The notes under the pieces were generated by a model that saw only the letters and a program-made list of their open reading frames with translations, had not been told where the DNA came from and ran no database searches. Position numbers and translations under genes: made by a program. This document shows positions 7,288-15,549 of a DNA stretch of 39,320 nucleotides, in pieces. How positions within the stretch are numbered: position 1 is the stretch's first letter; every line of letters starts with the position of its first letter. Origin of the DNA: Flavobacteriales bacterium (GTDB taxonomy: Bacteria > Bacteroidota > Bacteroidia > Flavobacteriales_D > JAHECK01). Location of the stretch: assembly GCA_024641785.1 (NCBI GenBank), contig JAHECK010000014.1, positions 1 to 39,320 on the forward strand, read 5' to 3'.

Positions 7288-9252
7288 ATGAAGAAGATAT
7301 TTTCATTGATTGTATTGCTAGGATTAACTGTAGCGCTCAATGCACAGCACACTGCTGTAGAAAAAGCGGATAATGCTTTTGATAATATGGCTTATTATGA
7401 AGCGATTGATCTTTATAAAAAGGCATATGTTAAAGAGAAAGATCCGCAAGAAAAAGCTTTATTGATCTTTATGATCGGACAATCTTATGCTGCTATTTTA
7501 GATTATGAGCAGTCGGAAGTTTGGTTTGGGAAGGCGATTATGGCGAAATATTCTGATCCAATTGTGTATTATAAATTGGCTTTTGCCTTACAAAATCAAG
7601 GAAAATATAGTGAGGCAATGAGAAGATACAAGCAGTACTTCCAGAATGTCAATGAGGATAAAGTGGCAATGTTAGATATGGAAGCATGTGTAGCAGCTCA
7701 AAGTTGGGTAGATAATCCAACAAAATTTATTGTATTGCCAGAAGTGCAATTAAATTCTCCTCAATTTGATTTTTCAGCAAATTATGCAAGTAATGATTAC
7801 AAATCGCTTGTTTTTACTTCTTCAAGAGAAGCATCAGAAGGTTCTAAAATTGATAACCGTTCAGGTGAAAATTATCAGGATATTTATTTGACAACAAGAG
7901 ACGAGAAAGGTAAATGGTCGGAACCGGCTGGTATTTCTCCATTAATTAATTCTAAATTTAATGAAGGAGCGGCCTGTTTTTCGGCAGATAAAAGCACATT
8001 ATATTTTACACGTTGTATTGAAGAAAAAGATAGAAATCTTGGTTGTGATATTTTTTATTCTGTATATGTAGGTGAAGGATGGTCTGAACCAATCTTACTT
8101 GAATTAAAACCATTTGGAGCTGATACGGTCACTGTTGGTCACCCTTCAATTAGTAAAGATGGAAAAACATTCTTTTTTGCTTCTGATATGGAAGGAGGAA
8201 AAGGAGGAAGAGATATTTGGATGATCACTCGAGCAAATGAAAATTCTGTGTGGAGTAAACCAAAGAACCTTGGGCCTGAAATTAATACTGCTGGGGATGA
8301 ATTATTTCCTTTTATTCATACTAACGGAACACTTTACTTCGCTTCTAATGGAAGAAGAGGTATGGGTGGACTTGATATTTTTAAAGCAGTTCCAACAGAT
8401 ATCAATCAATGGGGACAAGTTGAAAACATGAAATATCCGATCAACTCAGGTTATAATGATTATTCAATTGTATTTGAAGCTGAAAACGAACGGGGTTATT
8501 TAACAAGTAACAGACCAGGAACAAAAGGGCAGTCCGATATTTTTAATTTTATGTTGCCCCCTTTATTATATGTCTTGCAAGGAAATATATATGATAAGGA
8601 AACGCAAGTTCCAGTGACCAATGCATTTGTTCGTGTTGCAGGAACAGACGGATCCTCTTTTCAAACCATGTCGGATGAAAATGGCGGGTTTAGATTTGCA
8701 GAAAATGGTGCTGAAAGATATATTAATTCAGATGTGACTTATTCTATTGTTGTGAGTAAAGGGGAAGATTATCTGGTTGCTAAAGATCAAATTACAACGG
8801 TTGGATTAGGTGAGTCTACTACATTTATAAAAGAATTTTTCATTCAGCCAATTAGTGATGAACCTATTGAATTTCCTGAAGTCCAATATGAATTTGCAAA
8901 ATGGGGCCTCTTAGAAAATTCAAAGGATTCGCTTGACTATTTATATAATATTTTAGTTGATAATCCAACAATTATTATCGAGCTACAGGCACATACCGAT
9001 AGTAGAGGTAGTGATGATGCGAATATGGTCTTATCTCAAAAAAGAGCTCAGTCATGTGTGGATTATTTAATTACTAAGGGAATTGTTTCTCAGCGTATGG
9101 TTGCCCATGGTTACGGGGAAACTCGTTTGAAAATCACTGACGATCAGATAAATAATATGCCTACTCAAGCTGAAAAAGAAGCAGCACATCAAAAAAACAG
9201 ACGTACTGAATTTACAGTACTCAGTTTTGATTACGTCCCAAAAGAAGAGTAG
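7288..9252 (+). CDS. OmpA-family protein with TPR, beta-propeller and CRD domains (PorE-like)
   Basis: 654 residues. Signal peptide 1-19 (cleavage near LNA-Q). Domains in order: TPR-like helices about 20-140 (NMAYYEAIDLYKKAY, GKYSEAMRRYKQYF); a PD40/WD40-like propeller about 155-425 with repeated TSSRE, YFTRC, FFASDMEGG, YFASNGRRGMGGLDIF and LTSNRPG blades; a carboxypeptidase-regulatory-like fold about 430-515; and an OmpA C-terminal peptidoglycan-binding domain about 535-650 (HTDSRGSDDAN, SQKRAQ, GYGET, KNRRTEF). This order matches PorE, the T9SS subunit of Porphyromonas gingivalis proposed to anchor the machinery to peptidoglycan, but the same order occurs in several Bacteroidota paralogues. 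Start: the ATG at 7288; a TTG two codons upstream gives MYMKK and is less likely. A weak promoter (TTG 7202, TATTTTCG 7226-7233) may lie upstream. Confidence 0.9.
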   Translation: MKKIFSLIVLLGLTVALNAQHTAVEKADNAFDNMAYYEAIDLYKKAYVKEKDPQEKALLIFMIGQSYAAILDYEQSEVWFGKAIMAKYSDPIVYYKLAFALQNQGKYSEAMRRYKQYFQNVNEDKVAMLDMEACVAAQSWVDNPTKFIVLPEVQLNSPQFDFSANYASNDYKSLVFTSSREASEGSKIDNRSGENYQDIYLTTRDEKGKWSEPAGISPLINSKFNEGAACFSADKSTLYFTRCIEEKDRNLGCDIFYSVYVGEGWSEPILLELKPFGADTVTVGHPSISKDGKTFFFASDMEGGKGGRDIWMITRANENSVWSKPKNLGPEINTAGDELFPFIHTNGTLYFASNGRRGMGGLDIFKAVPTDINQWGQVENMKYPINSGYNDYSIVFEAENERGYLTSNRPGTKGQSDIFNFMLPPLLYVLQGNIYDKETQVPVTNAFVRVAGTDGSSFQTMSDENGGFRFAENGAERYINSDVTYSIVVSKGEDYLVAKDQITTVGLGESTTFIKEFFIQPISDEPIEFPEVQYEFAKWGLLENSKDSLDYLYNILVDNPTIIIELQAHTDSRGSDDANMVLSQKRAQSCVDYLITKGIVSQRMVAHGYGETRLKITDDQINNMPTQAEKEAAHQKNRRTEFTVLSFDYVPKEE

Positions 9253-9273
9253 CTTTGCACTCCAATTATTATT

Positions 9274-9304
9274 AAAAGCATTCTAAGTTAATTGGGATGC
9301 TTTT
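9274..9304 (+). terminator. Probable terminator or attenuator between the PorE-like gene and purM
   Basis: AAAAGCAT (9274-9281) pairs with ATGCTTTT (9297-9304) across a 15-base loop and is followed by another T. It begins 21 bases after the stop at 9252 and ends 14 bases before the purM ATG. The stem is AT-rich and only 8 bp, so strength is uncertain. Confidence 0.45.
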
Positions 9305-9318
9305 TAGTATATATACAT

Positions 9319-10482
9319 ATGCAAGAAAGGTATCATCAACGAGGAGTTTCTGCGTCGAAAGAAGACGTTCATGAAGCGATTAAGAATGTAGATAAAGGAC
9401 TATTTCCTCAAGCATTTTGTAAAATAGTAGAAGATACCTTAACCGGTTCAAAAGATCATTGTATTGTAATGCATGCAGATGGAGCAGGTACTAAATCTTC
9501 ACTAGCCTATATGTATTGGAAAAAAACAGGTGATTTATCTGTTTGGAAAGGAATTGCACAAGATGCCTTGATAATGAATATCGATGATCTTTTATGTGTC
9601 GGCGCTTTGGATAATATACTATTATCATCTACTATAGGAAGAAATAAAAATAGAATTCCTGGTGAGGTTATCTCTACGATCATAAAGGGAACAGAAGAAT
9701 TACTTGAGAATTTACGTTCTCATGGGATCGGAATCCAGTCTACCGGCGGTGAAACTGCCGATGTTGGAGATCTTGTAAGGACGATCATTGTCGATAGCAC
9801 AGTAGTTTGTCGAATGCCAAGAAACAAAGTGATTAATAATGCTAATATTGAAGCAGGAGATGTTATCGTAGGTCTTGCTTCTTATGGGCAGGCGACCTAT
9901 GAGAATGAGTATAATGGGGGGATGGGCTCAAATGGATTGACATCAGCTCGTCATGATGTTTTTAATAAAAAATTAGCACTTGAATTTCCTGAAAGTTATG
10001 ATCATGAAGTTCCTGATGAATTGGTCTATTCAGGGACTAAAAACTTGAGTGACGAAATAGATGGAAGCCCAATAAACGCTGGAAAACTGGTACTTTCTCC
10101 GACTAGAACCTATGCTCCGGTCATAAAAAAAATACTAGAGCAATTTCAAGGCAAAATCCATGGAATGGTTCATTGTTCAGGCGGTGCACAAACTAAAATT
10201 TTACATTTTATTGACCATCTACACATTATTAAGGATAATTTATTCCCAACTCCTCCACTTTTTGAACTGATTCAAAAGGAATCATCCACAGATTGGAAAG
10301 AAATGTATAAAGTGTTTAATATGGGGCATCGAATGGAAATATACTTGCCTTTAGAATATGCTGATAAAATAATTGAGATCTCGAAATCTTTTAATATTGA
10401 TGCAAGAATAATTGGCAGGGTGGATTCATCGGACAAAAAACGATTGACTATCGATAGTTCTTATGGGATTTTTGAATATTAA
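9319..10482 (+). CDS. purM: Phosphoribosylformylglycinamidine cyclo-ligase (AIR synthetase) PurM
   Basis: Cyclises FGAM to AIR with ATP in de novo purine synthesis. 387 residues, somewhat longer than the 345-350 of enterobacterial PurM, as is common in Bacteroidota. The N-terminal half carries HADGAGTKSSLAYMYWK, the IDDLLCVGA segment, the GIQSTGGETADVGDLVRTI loop and the GDVIVGLASYG strand. The C-terminal half has the conserved MVHCSGGAQTKIL and VFNMGHRMEIY motifs. The start at 9319 (MQERYHQRGVSASKEDV) gives the expected N-terminus; a TTG nine codons upstream lies inside the terminator-like hairpin. No clear promoter is seen in the 66 bases before it. prfA follows after 42 bases. Confidence 0.94.
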   Translation: MQERYHQRGVSASKEDVHEAIKNVDKGLFPQAFCKIVEDTLTGSKDHCIVMHADGAGTKSSLAYMYWKKTGDLSVWKGIAQDALIMNIDDLLCVGALDNILLSSTIGRNKNRIPGEVISTIIKGTEELLENLRSHGIGIQSTGGETADVGDLVRTIIVDSTVVCRMPRNKVINNANIEAGDVIVGLASYGQATYENEYNGGMGSNGLTSARHDVFNKKLALEFPESYDHEVPDELVYSGTKNLSDEIDGSPINAGKLVLSPTRTYAPVIKKILEQFQGKIHGMVHCSGGAQTKILHFIDHLHIIKDNLFPTPPLFELIQKESSTDWKEMYKVFNMGHRMEIYLPLEYADKIIEISKSFNIDARIIGRVDSSDKKRLTIDSSYGIFEY

Positions 10483-10505
10483 AATGGTCGAAGGATTTAA
10501 TTTTG
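10472..10505 (+). promoter_or_regulatory. Possible prfA promoter
   Basis: A perfect -7 box TAATTTTG (10498-10505) lies 19 bases before the prfA ATG. The nearest TTG is at 10472-10474, giving a long 23-base spacer, so only the -7 element is convincing. Confidence 0.4.
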
Positions 10506-10524
10506 TAATAAGGTTGAATGGATT

Positions 10525-11601
10525 ATGAGTGAATTAATAGAGAAATTATCATATATAAAAGAACGCTATGATGAGGTAGGTAAACAAATTATCGACCCCG
10601 AGATTGTTAGCGATATGAAAAGATACATAAGGCTTAACAAGGAATATAAAGATTTGTCACCTATCGTTAGCGCCTATTTGAATTATAAAAATATTCTGGA
10701 AAATATTAAGTCTTCTAAAGAGATCATAAATAACGAATCAGATCAGGATTTTGTTCAGATGGCCAAAGAAGAACTTAGTGAACTTGAAGAACAAATTGAA
10801 ACGATTGAAGAAGAAGTTAAATTACTTTTAATTCCAAAGGATCCGGAAGATGAAAAAAGTGCTGTTGTAGAAATTAGAGCGGGTACAGGAGGAGACGAGG
10901 CAAGTATTTTTGCAGGCGATCTTTTCAGAATGTATACTAAATATTGCGAATCCAGAAATTGGAAAACGGAAATTGTAGATGTGAATTACGGAACTTCCGG
11001 CGGATATAAAGAAATCATCTTTGAAGTAAATGGCGACGATGTTTATGGTGATCTGAAATTTGAAGCAGGAGTTCACCGTGTTCAGCGTGTTCCAGCTACA
11101 GAAACTCAAGGAAGAGTTCATACTTCAGCAGCTACGGTAATGGTACTTCCTGAAGCCGATGAATTTGATGTTGAAATTAAAAAGGCTGATTTACGTGTTG
11201 ATTCCTATTGTTCAAGTGGACCCGGTGGTCAATCAGTTAATACTACCTATTCTGCAATCCGACTTACACATATTCCATCTGGAATTACAGCACAATGCCA
11301 AGATCAAAAATCGAAGCTTAAAAATTATGATAAAGCACTTTCTGTTCTTAGAACAAGGATTTATCAAATGGAATTAGAAAAAAAATTAGCTGAAGATTCT
11401 ATAAAAAGAAAAAGTATGGTTTCTTCAGGAGATAGATCAGCTAAGATTAGAACCTATAATTATTCACAAGGACGAGTCACCGATCATAGAATAAACTTAA
11501 CCTTGTATAACTTAGCGAGTATTATCGATGGGGATATTCAAGAGATTATAGATAAACTGAAATTTGCTGAGAATGCAGAAAAACTTTCAGAGGGAGATTA
11601 A
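10525..11601 (+). CDS. prfA: Peptide chain release factor 1
   Basis: Recognises UAA and UAG stop codons and triggers release of the nascent chain on the ribosome. 358 residues, normal for RF1. The anticodon-like tripeptide PAT is at residues 190-192 ([10 protein letters not shown]), identifying RF1 rather than RF2. The catalytic GGQ is at 234-236 ([10 protein letters not shown]). The N-terminal coiled-coil domain (residues 1-105, many Glu/Lys) and the [15 protein letters not shown] segment near 115 are complete, and there is no frameshift. It follows purM by 42 bases with a -7 box between, and pyrF begins 11 bases after its stop. Confidence 0.97.
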   Translation: MSELIEKLSYIKERYDEVGKQIIDPEIVSDMKRYIRLNKEYKDLSPIVSAYLNYKNILENIKSSKEIINNESDQDFVQMAKEELSELEEQIETIEEEVKLLLIPKDPEDEKSAVVEIRAGTGGDEASIFAGDLFRMYTKYCESRNWKTEIVDVNYGTSGGYKEIIFEVNGDDVYGDLKFEAGVHRVQRVPATETQGRVHTSAATVMVLPEADEFDVEIKKADLRVDSYCSSGPGGQSVNTTYSAIRLTHIPSGITAQCQDQKSKLKNYDKALSVLRTRIYQMELEKKLAEDSIKRKSMVSSGDRSAKIRTYNYSQGRVTDHRINLTLYNLASIIDGDIQEIIDKLKFAENAEKLSEGD

Positions 11602-11612
11602 ATTAGTTAAGA

Positions 11613-12431
11613 ATGAACCGTAAACAACTGATTGAGCAAATTAAGATCAAAAAATCTTTTCTATGTGTTGGTTTGGATCCGGACCTGGATAAAATCCCAT
11701 CCCACCTGCTCGAATTAGAAGATCCAATTTTTGAATTCAATAAAGTAATAATTGATGCCACTCATCAATTCGCAGTTGCATATAAACCTAATATCGCTTT
11801 TTTTGAATTACTAGGACCCTCAGGATGGCAAAGCCTAAAAAAAACGATCGATTATATCCCAAAGAACATCCTAACTATTGCAGATGCAAAAAGAGGCGAT
11901 ATAGGGAATACTTCAAATTACTACGCTCGAACATTTTATGATACTTACGGGTTTGATGCAATAACGATTGCTCCTTATATGGGAAGTGATTCTGTAACGC
12001 CATTTTTACGAGATGATAAATGGGCTATTGTACTCGGATTAACATCGAATTCCGGAGCAATGGATTTTCAAAATCAATTGCTTCAAAGCGGGCTAAAAGT
12101 CTATGAACAGGTGATTCAAACATGCAGCCAATGGGGGAGTGAAGAAAATATGATGTTTGTTATTGGTGCCACTCAGGAAAAATACATTTCAGACATAAGA
12201 AAAAGTATTCCGAATCATTTTTTCTTAGTACCTGGTGTGGGAGCTCAGGGAGGTTCATTAAAAGCAGTTGCTGACGCCGGATTAAATAAAGATATTGGCC
12301 TCCTTATAAATTCATCTCGCGGAATTATTTATGCGGGAAATGATCAGGATTTTGGATTAAAAGCTCAGGAAGCTGCAAAAGAAATCCAATTGGAAATGGA
12401 GTCGGTACTTTTAAAATCAGGACTCATCTAA
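11613..12431 (+). CDS. pyrF: Orotidine 5'-phosphate decarboxylase
   Basis: Decarboxylates OMP to UMP, the last step of pyrimidine synthesis. 272 residues, matching the longer type 2 form rather than the 230-residue enterobacterial type. N-terminal FLCVGLDPDLDKIPSHL, the substrate strand AYKPNIAFFE, the catalytic DAKRGDIGNTS loop (Asp-Lys-Asp network) and the phosphate-binding end FLVPGVGAQGG followed by INSSRGI are all present. It begins 11 bases after prfA and is probably co-transcribed with it. A weak hairpin follows the stop. Confidence 0.95.
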   Translation: MNRKQLIEQIKIKKSFLCVGLDPDLDKIPSHLLELEDPIFEFNKVIIDATHQFAVAYKPNIAFFELLGPSGWQSLKKTIDYIPKNILTIADAKRGDIGNTSNYYARTFYDTYGFDAITIAPYMGSDSVTPFLRDDKWAIVLGLTSNSGAMDFQNQLLQSGLKVYEQVIQTCSQWGSEENMMFVIGATQEKYISDIRKSIPNHFFLVPGVGAQGGSLKAVADAGLNKDIGLLINSSRGIIYAGNDQDFGLKAQEAAKEIQLEMESVLLKSGLI

Positions 12432-12439
12432 ATTAAATT

Positions 12440-12457
12440 CTAAGCGTTTCATCTTAG
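12440..12457 (+). terminator. Weak terminator candidate after pyrF
   Basis: CTAAG (12440-12444) pairs with CTTAG (12453-12457) over an 8-base loop and is followed by TCTTTTTCC. It lies 9 bases after the pyrF stop. The stem is only 5 bp. Confidence 0.28.
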
Positions 12458-12527
12458 TCTTTTTCCTGTTAAATACGGATTTATTTTCCTTTTTAAACAA
12501 GGTAATTTTCTTAAAAAATTATCTTTT

Positions 12528-13805
12528 ATGGAAGAAGAGTTTTTACACTTCATCTGGCTCTATCAATTATTTGATCATAATGATTTAACAAGTATTAATG
12601 GAGAAGAAGTTCAGATCATTCAATCCGGAATACATAATACGAATAGCGGTCCGGACTTTAGTGAAGCAAGAATTCTAATAGGGGGTAATCTTTGGATCGG
12701 AAATGTAGAAATTCATGTTAATACGAGCGATTGGTTTTTGCATCAACATCAATTTGATGCTGCATATTCGAATGTAATACTGCATGTTGTATATAATCAC
12801 AATGCCGAAAATTGGGAGATAGACCAATCCACTTATATTCCCCTAATTGAGCTTAAAAAGAGAGTAGACCTTCATAAATATCATGAATGGAAAAAATTAA
12901 AGAGTAAAAAAAGCTGGATTCCATGTGAATCATTGATCACTAATGTGCCTTCAATAATAATTTATCAGATGATAAACAGAATGGCAGTTGAAAGATTAGA
13001 GCGAAAAGTAAAAGAAGTTGAAATACAACTTTATCGATTAAATGGAAATTGGGAAAACGCTTTAATGCAATCCATTGTAAGTGCACTTGGATCTAAAGTT
13101 AATAAAGATACTTTCCATTCTTTAGCATTGATCTTACCATTTACTTTGATAAAAAGATTTGAAAATGAACAGGAAAAACTAGACGCACTAATATTTGGAA
13201 TTGCAGGTTTTTTAGATGGGTATTTGAAGGATAACTACCCTCGTACATTACAAAAACAGTTTTCTTTTTTAAGGAGGAAATATGATTTTATAAATATTAA
13301 ACGAGAGCGCTGGAAATTCATGAGAATGCGGCCATCAAATTTTCCGACCGTCCGTTTAGGGCAGCTTTCAAGTTTACTTTCATCATGGACCAGCATTTGT
13401 GATCTTGTTTTTTATGAAAAAGATATTTCACTTTTGGAAGAACATTTCAGAAAAAATATTAATCCATATTGGGATTGCCATTATCGTTTTGATGTAAAAT
13501 CAAGTAAAAAGAAAATACAAATGGGGAAGAGTATGTATAATAGTATTTTAATTAATTCGATTGTTCCATTTATGTATGCCTTTGGAAAACAACATGATAA
13601 TGAAGAAATCAAATTTAGAGCACTTTCTTTTCTTGAAACAATAAAACCGGAGAAAAATTCCATTATTGAAAAATGGAATTTACTCATAGGGAATAGCTTT
13701 AATGCCTTAGAATCACAAGGTTTGATAGAACTTAAAAACAATTACTGCTCATTTAAAAAATGCTTATCTTGCAAGGCCGGAATTTGGATTTTGAATAATA
13801 AATAA
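12528..13805 (+). CDS. DUF2851 family protein
   Basis: 425-residue probably cytoplasmic protein of unknown function; no signal peptide or membrane segment. The N-terminal region is the conserved part of DUF2851: EEFLHFIWLYQLFD, IQSGIHNTNSGPDFSEARI, LWIGNVEIHVNTSDW and VILHVVYNHN. The middle has a basic helical region (RMAVERLERKVKEVE) and the C-terminus ends with a Cys cluster (CSFKKCLSCKAGIW), a possible metal or structural site. The N-terminal pattern of small strands with conserved G, N, D and H residues suggests an enzyme, but no catalytic assignment is made. The PspC gene follows after one base. Confidence 0.86.
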   Translation: MEEEFLHFIWLYQLFDHNDLTSINGEEVQIIQSGIHNTNSGPDFSEARILIGGNLWIGNVEIHVNTSDWFLHQHQFDAAYSNVILHVVYNHNAENWEIDQSTYIPLIELKKRVDLHKYHEWKKLKSKKSWIPCESLITNVPSIIIYQMINRMAVERLERKVKEVEIQLYRLNGNWENALMQSIVSALGSKVNKDTFHSLALILPFTLIKRFENEQEKLDALIFGIAGFLDGYLKDNYPRTLQKQFSFLRRKYDFINIKRERWKFMRMRPSNFPTVRLGQLSSLLSSWTSICDLVFYEKDISLLEEHFRKNINPYWDCHYRFDVKSSKKKIQMGKSMYNSILINSIVPFMYAFGKQHDNEEIKFRALSFLETIKPEKNSIIEKWNLLIGNSFNALESQGLIELKNNYCSFKKCLSCKAGIWILNNK

Positions 13806-13806
13806 T

Positions 13807-14031
13807 ATGATAAAACAAATATTAGATTTCTTTGAAAGACAAGCATTTGGAGTGCTTTCTTGGTGGGGTGAAAAGTTGGGGATTAAAATTCAATCGATTC
13901 GATTGTTTTTTATCTATTTGTCGTTTTTAACTTTTGGTTCTCCAATTATTTTGTATTTAATAATGGTTTTTATTCTGCAGAATAAGGATTATTTTAAATC
14001 ACCTGTAAGAAAAACGATCTGGGATATTTGA
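13807..14031 (+). CDS. Small PspC-domain membrane protein
   Basis: 74 residues. The sequence has the PspC layout: an amphipathic start, GVLSWWGEKLGI (the conserved GV..G.a..lgi pattern), then IRLFFIYLSFLTFGSPIILYLI forming one long or two short membrane helices, and a basic tail. PspC-domain proteins are inner-membrane proteins, in enterobacteria part of the phage-shock stress response; the small Bacteroidota versions are not well characterised. The stop TGA shares its A with the ATG of the next gene (TGATG), so translation is probably coupled to the K+ channel. It begins one base after the DUF2851 stop. Confidence 0.8.
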   Translation: MIKQILDFFERQAFGVLSWWGEKLGIKIQSIRLFFIYLSFLTFGSPIILYLIMVFILQNKDYFKSPVRKTIWDI

Positions 14032-15086
14032 TGGCAGCTAACACTTCTTTTCCCAACTATTTTATTAAAAAGCTTGTAAAAGCTTTATTATTACTGGTTG
14101 CCGTAATTATGGTTGGTACCATTGGTTATGAATTGATTGAAGAGAGATTCTCTTTCATCGATTCTTTCTATATGACCATTATTACCATTTCAACGGTGGG
14201 TTATAAAGAAGTTCATCCTTTAAGCGATCTGGGAAAATTATTTACTTCCGGATTGATCATTAGTTCATTCGGAGTATTTGCATATTCTGTAACCACAATT
14301 ACTTCGTATATTATGACCGGTGAATACCGAAAACGATTTATTGAGACAAAAATGTTAAATGAAATTAAGAAACTAAAAGGCCATGTTATCGTTTGCGGTT
14401 ACGGAAGAGTTGGCCAGCAAACTGTTAAGGATCTTTTAATTCATAATCAAAAAGTATTGGTTATGGAAGTTGATGAAAAAGCGATTGAAAATATAAAGCA
14501 AAATAAAAGTTTGTTTTATATGCAAGGTGATTCAACAGATGAAATAAATTTAGAGATGGCCAACATCACGGAGTCAAAGGCAATAATAACCACATTGCCA
14601 AGTGATTCGGACAATATGTTTGTCGTGCTTACAGCTAAGGAAATGTGTAATAAAACCCTGATCATTAGCCGGGCATCTAATCCAAGAAATGCTAAAAAAT
14701 TAAAAATAGCGGGTGCAGCAAATGTAATTATGCCTGATACTCTTGGTGGTTCACATATGGCGTCTTTAGTTGTAAATCCTGATGTGGTCGAATTTTTAGA
14801 ACACATTTCTATACAGGGTTCTGCCGAAGTAAATCTAGAAGAAGTTTCCTTTTCTGATATGCCAAATGAGCTAAGGAATTTAAGTATAAAGGAGCTTGAT
14901 GCTAGAAATAAATTAGGGATTAATATTATTGGTTTTAAAACAAGTGGAGGAGAATATATTATTAATCCGGATCCCGACACTCGCCTTGCACCAAATTCTA
15001 AGCTATTTGTATTAGGAACAAAAAGACAAATCAGCTTACTGAATAAAGTTTTTAAAATTAGATCAGAACACGAAAAAAATAATTAA
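14031..15086 (+). CDS. Potassium channel protein with RCK (TrkA-N/TrkA-C) domain
   Basis: 351 residues. Two membrane helices (about 15-33 and 70-90) flank a pore loop with the K+ selectivity filter TVGY at residues 55-58. A cytoplasmic RCK domain follows from about 107: the Rossmann motif HVIVCGYGRVGQQTVKDLL, an acidic residue after the second strand (VMEVDEKAIENI), and a TrkA-C-like region from about 260 (SIKELDARNKLGINIIG, FVLGTKRQISLL). This is the architecture of ligand-gated bacterial K+ channels such as MthK. The ATG at 14031 overlaps the previous stop by one base; a TTG one codon earlier is less likely. Confidence 0.92.
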   Translation: MAANTSFPNYFIKKLVKALLLLVAVIMVGTIGYELIEERFSFIDSFYMTIITISTVGYKEVHPLSDLGKLFTSGLIISSFGVFAYSVTTITSYIMTGEYRKRFIETKMLNEIKKLKGHVIVCGYGRVGQQTVKDLLIHNQKVLVMEVDEKAIENIKQNKSLFYMQGDSTDEINLEMANITESKAIITTLPSDSDNMFVVLTAKEMCNKTLIISRASNPRNAKKLKIAGAANVIMPDTLGGSHMASLVVNPDVVEFLEHISIQGSAEVNLEEVSFSDMPNELRNLSIKELDARNKLGINIIGFKTSGGEYIINPDPDTRLAPNSKLFVLGTKRQISLLNKVFKIRSEHEKNN

Positions 15087-15100
15087 AAAATACATTTCCT

Positions 15101-15544
15101 ATGAAAAACAAATTAAAAAATATTGAGATTGGAATAGGGATAGGGGAATTAAAATTTGGAATGACTCCTGAAATGGTAGTTGATATCCTTGGAGAACCAG
15201 ATGAAAAAGAGGCCGAAAATTTTTCTGAGGTTGATCCTGATTTTTATTCTGAAGAGTGGCATTATGATGATCTGGAATTATCGCTATCCTTCGATATGCT
15301 TGAACAAATGGAATTAGGTACGATCTCGGTTAGCTCTGATCATTACTTATTTGAAGGAGAGCAACTCATTGGCTTAAGTCGTAAAAGGGTTGATGAACTG
15401 CTTAAAAAAATGGATTTAAGTTCTAAATGGGAAGAATTTAAAGAAATTGAAGAAGGGGGAGATTTACTAACCAATGAAGATGAAGGATTAAGTTTTTGGT
15501 ATGAAAATGGTTTTCTTATTGAGATTCAATGGGAAATCCTATAA
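15101..15544 (+). CDS. Conserved hypothetical protein
   Basis: 147 residues, strongly acidic, with no signal peptide. The N-terminal GIGELKFGMTPEMVVDILGEPDE resembles the short helix-strand motif of SmpA/BamE- or BLIP-like folds that recurs in many small bacterial proteins, here followed by EWHYDDLELSLSFD. The second half repeats the pattern (LIGLSRKRVDELLKKM, then SFWYENGFLIEIQW), suggesting an internal duplication. It begins 14 bases after the K+ channel gene and probably belongs to the same transcript. It converges on the next gene with 5 bases between stops. Function unknown. Confidence 0.75.
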   Translation: MKNKLKNIEIGIGIGELKFGMTPEMVVDILGEPDEKEAENFSEVDPDFYSEEWHYDDLELSLSFDMLEQMELGTISVSSDHYLFEGEQLIGLSRKRVDELLKKMDLSSKWEEFKEIEEGGDLLTNEDEGLSFWYENGFLIEIQWEIL

Positions 15545-15549
15545 GTTTA

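Noticed and set aside
14516-14980. 154-codon minus-strand open frame
   Set aside because: Antisense to the RCK domain of the K+ channel, no recognisable protein pattern; a shadow of the real gene.
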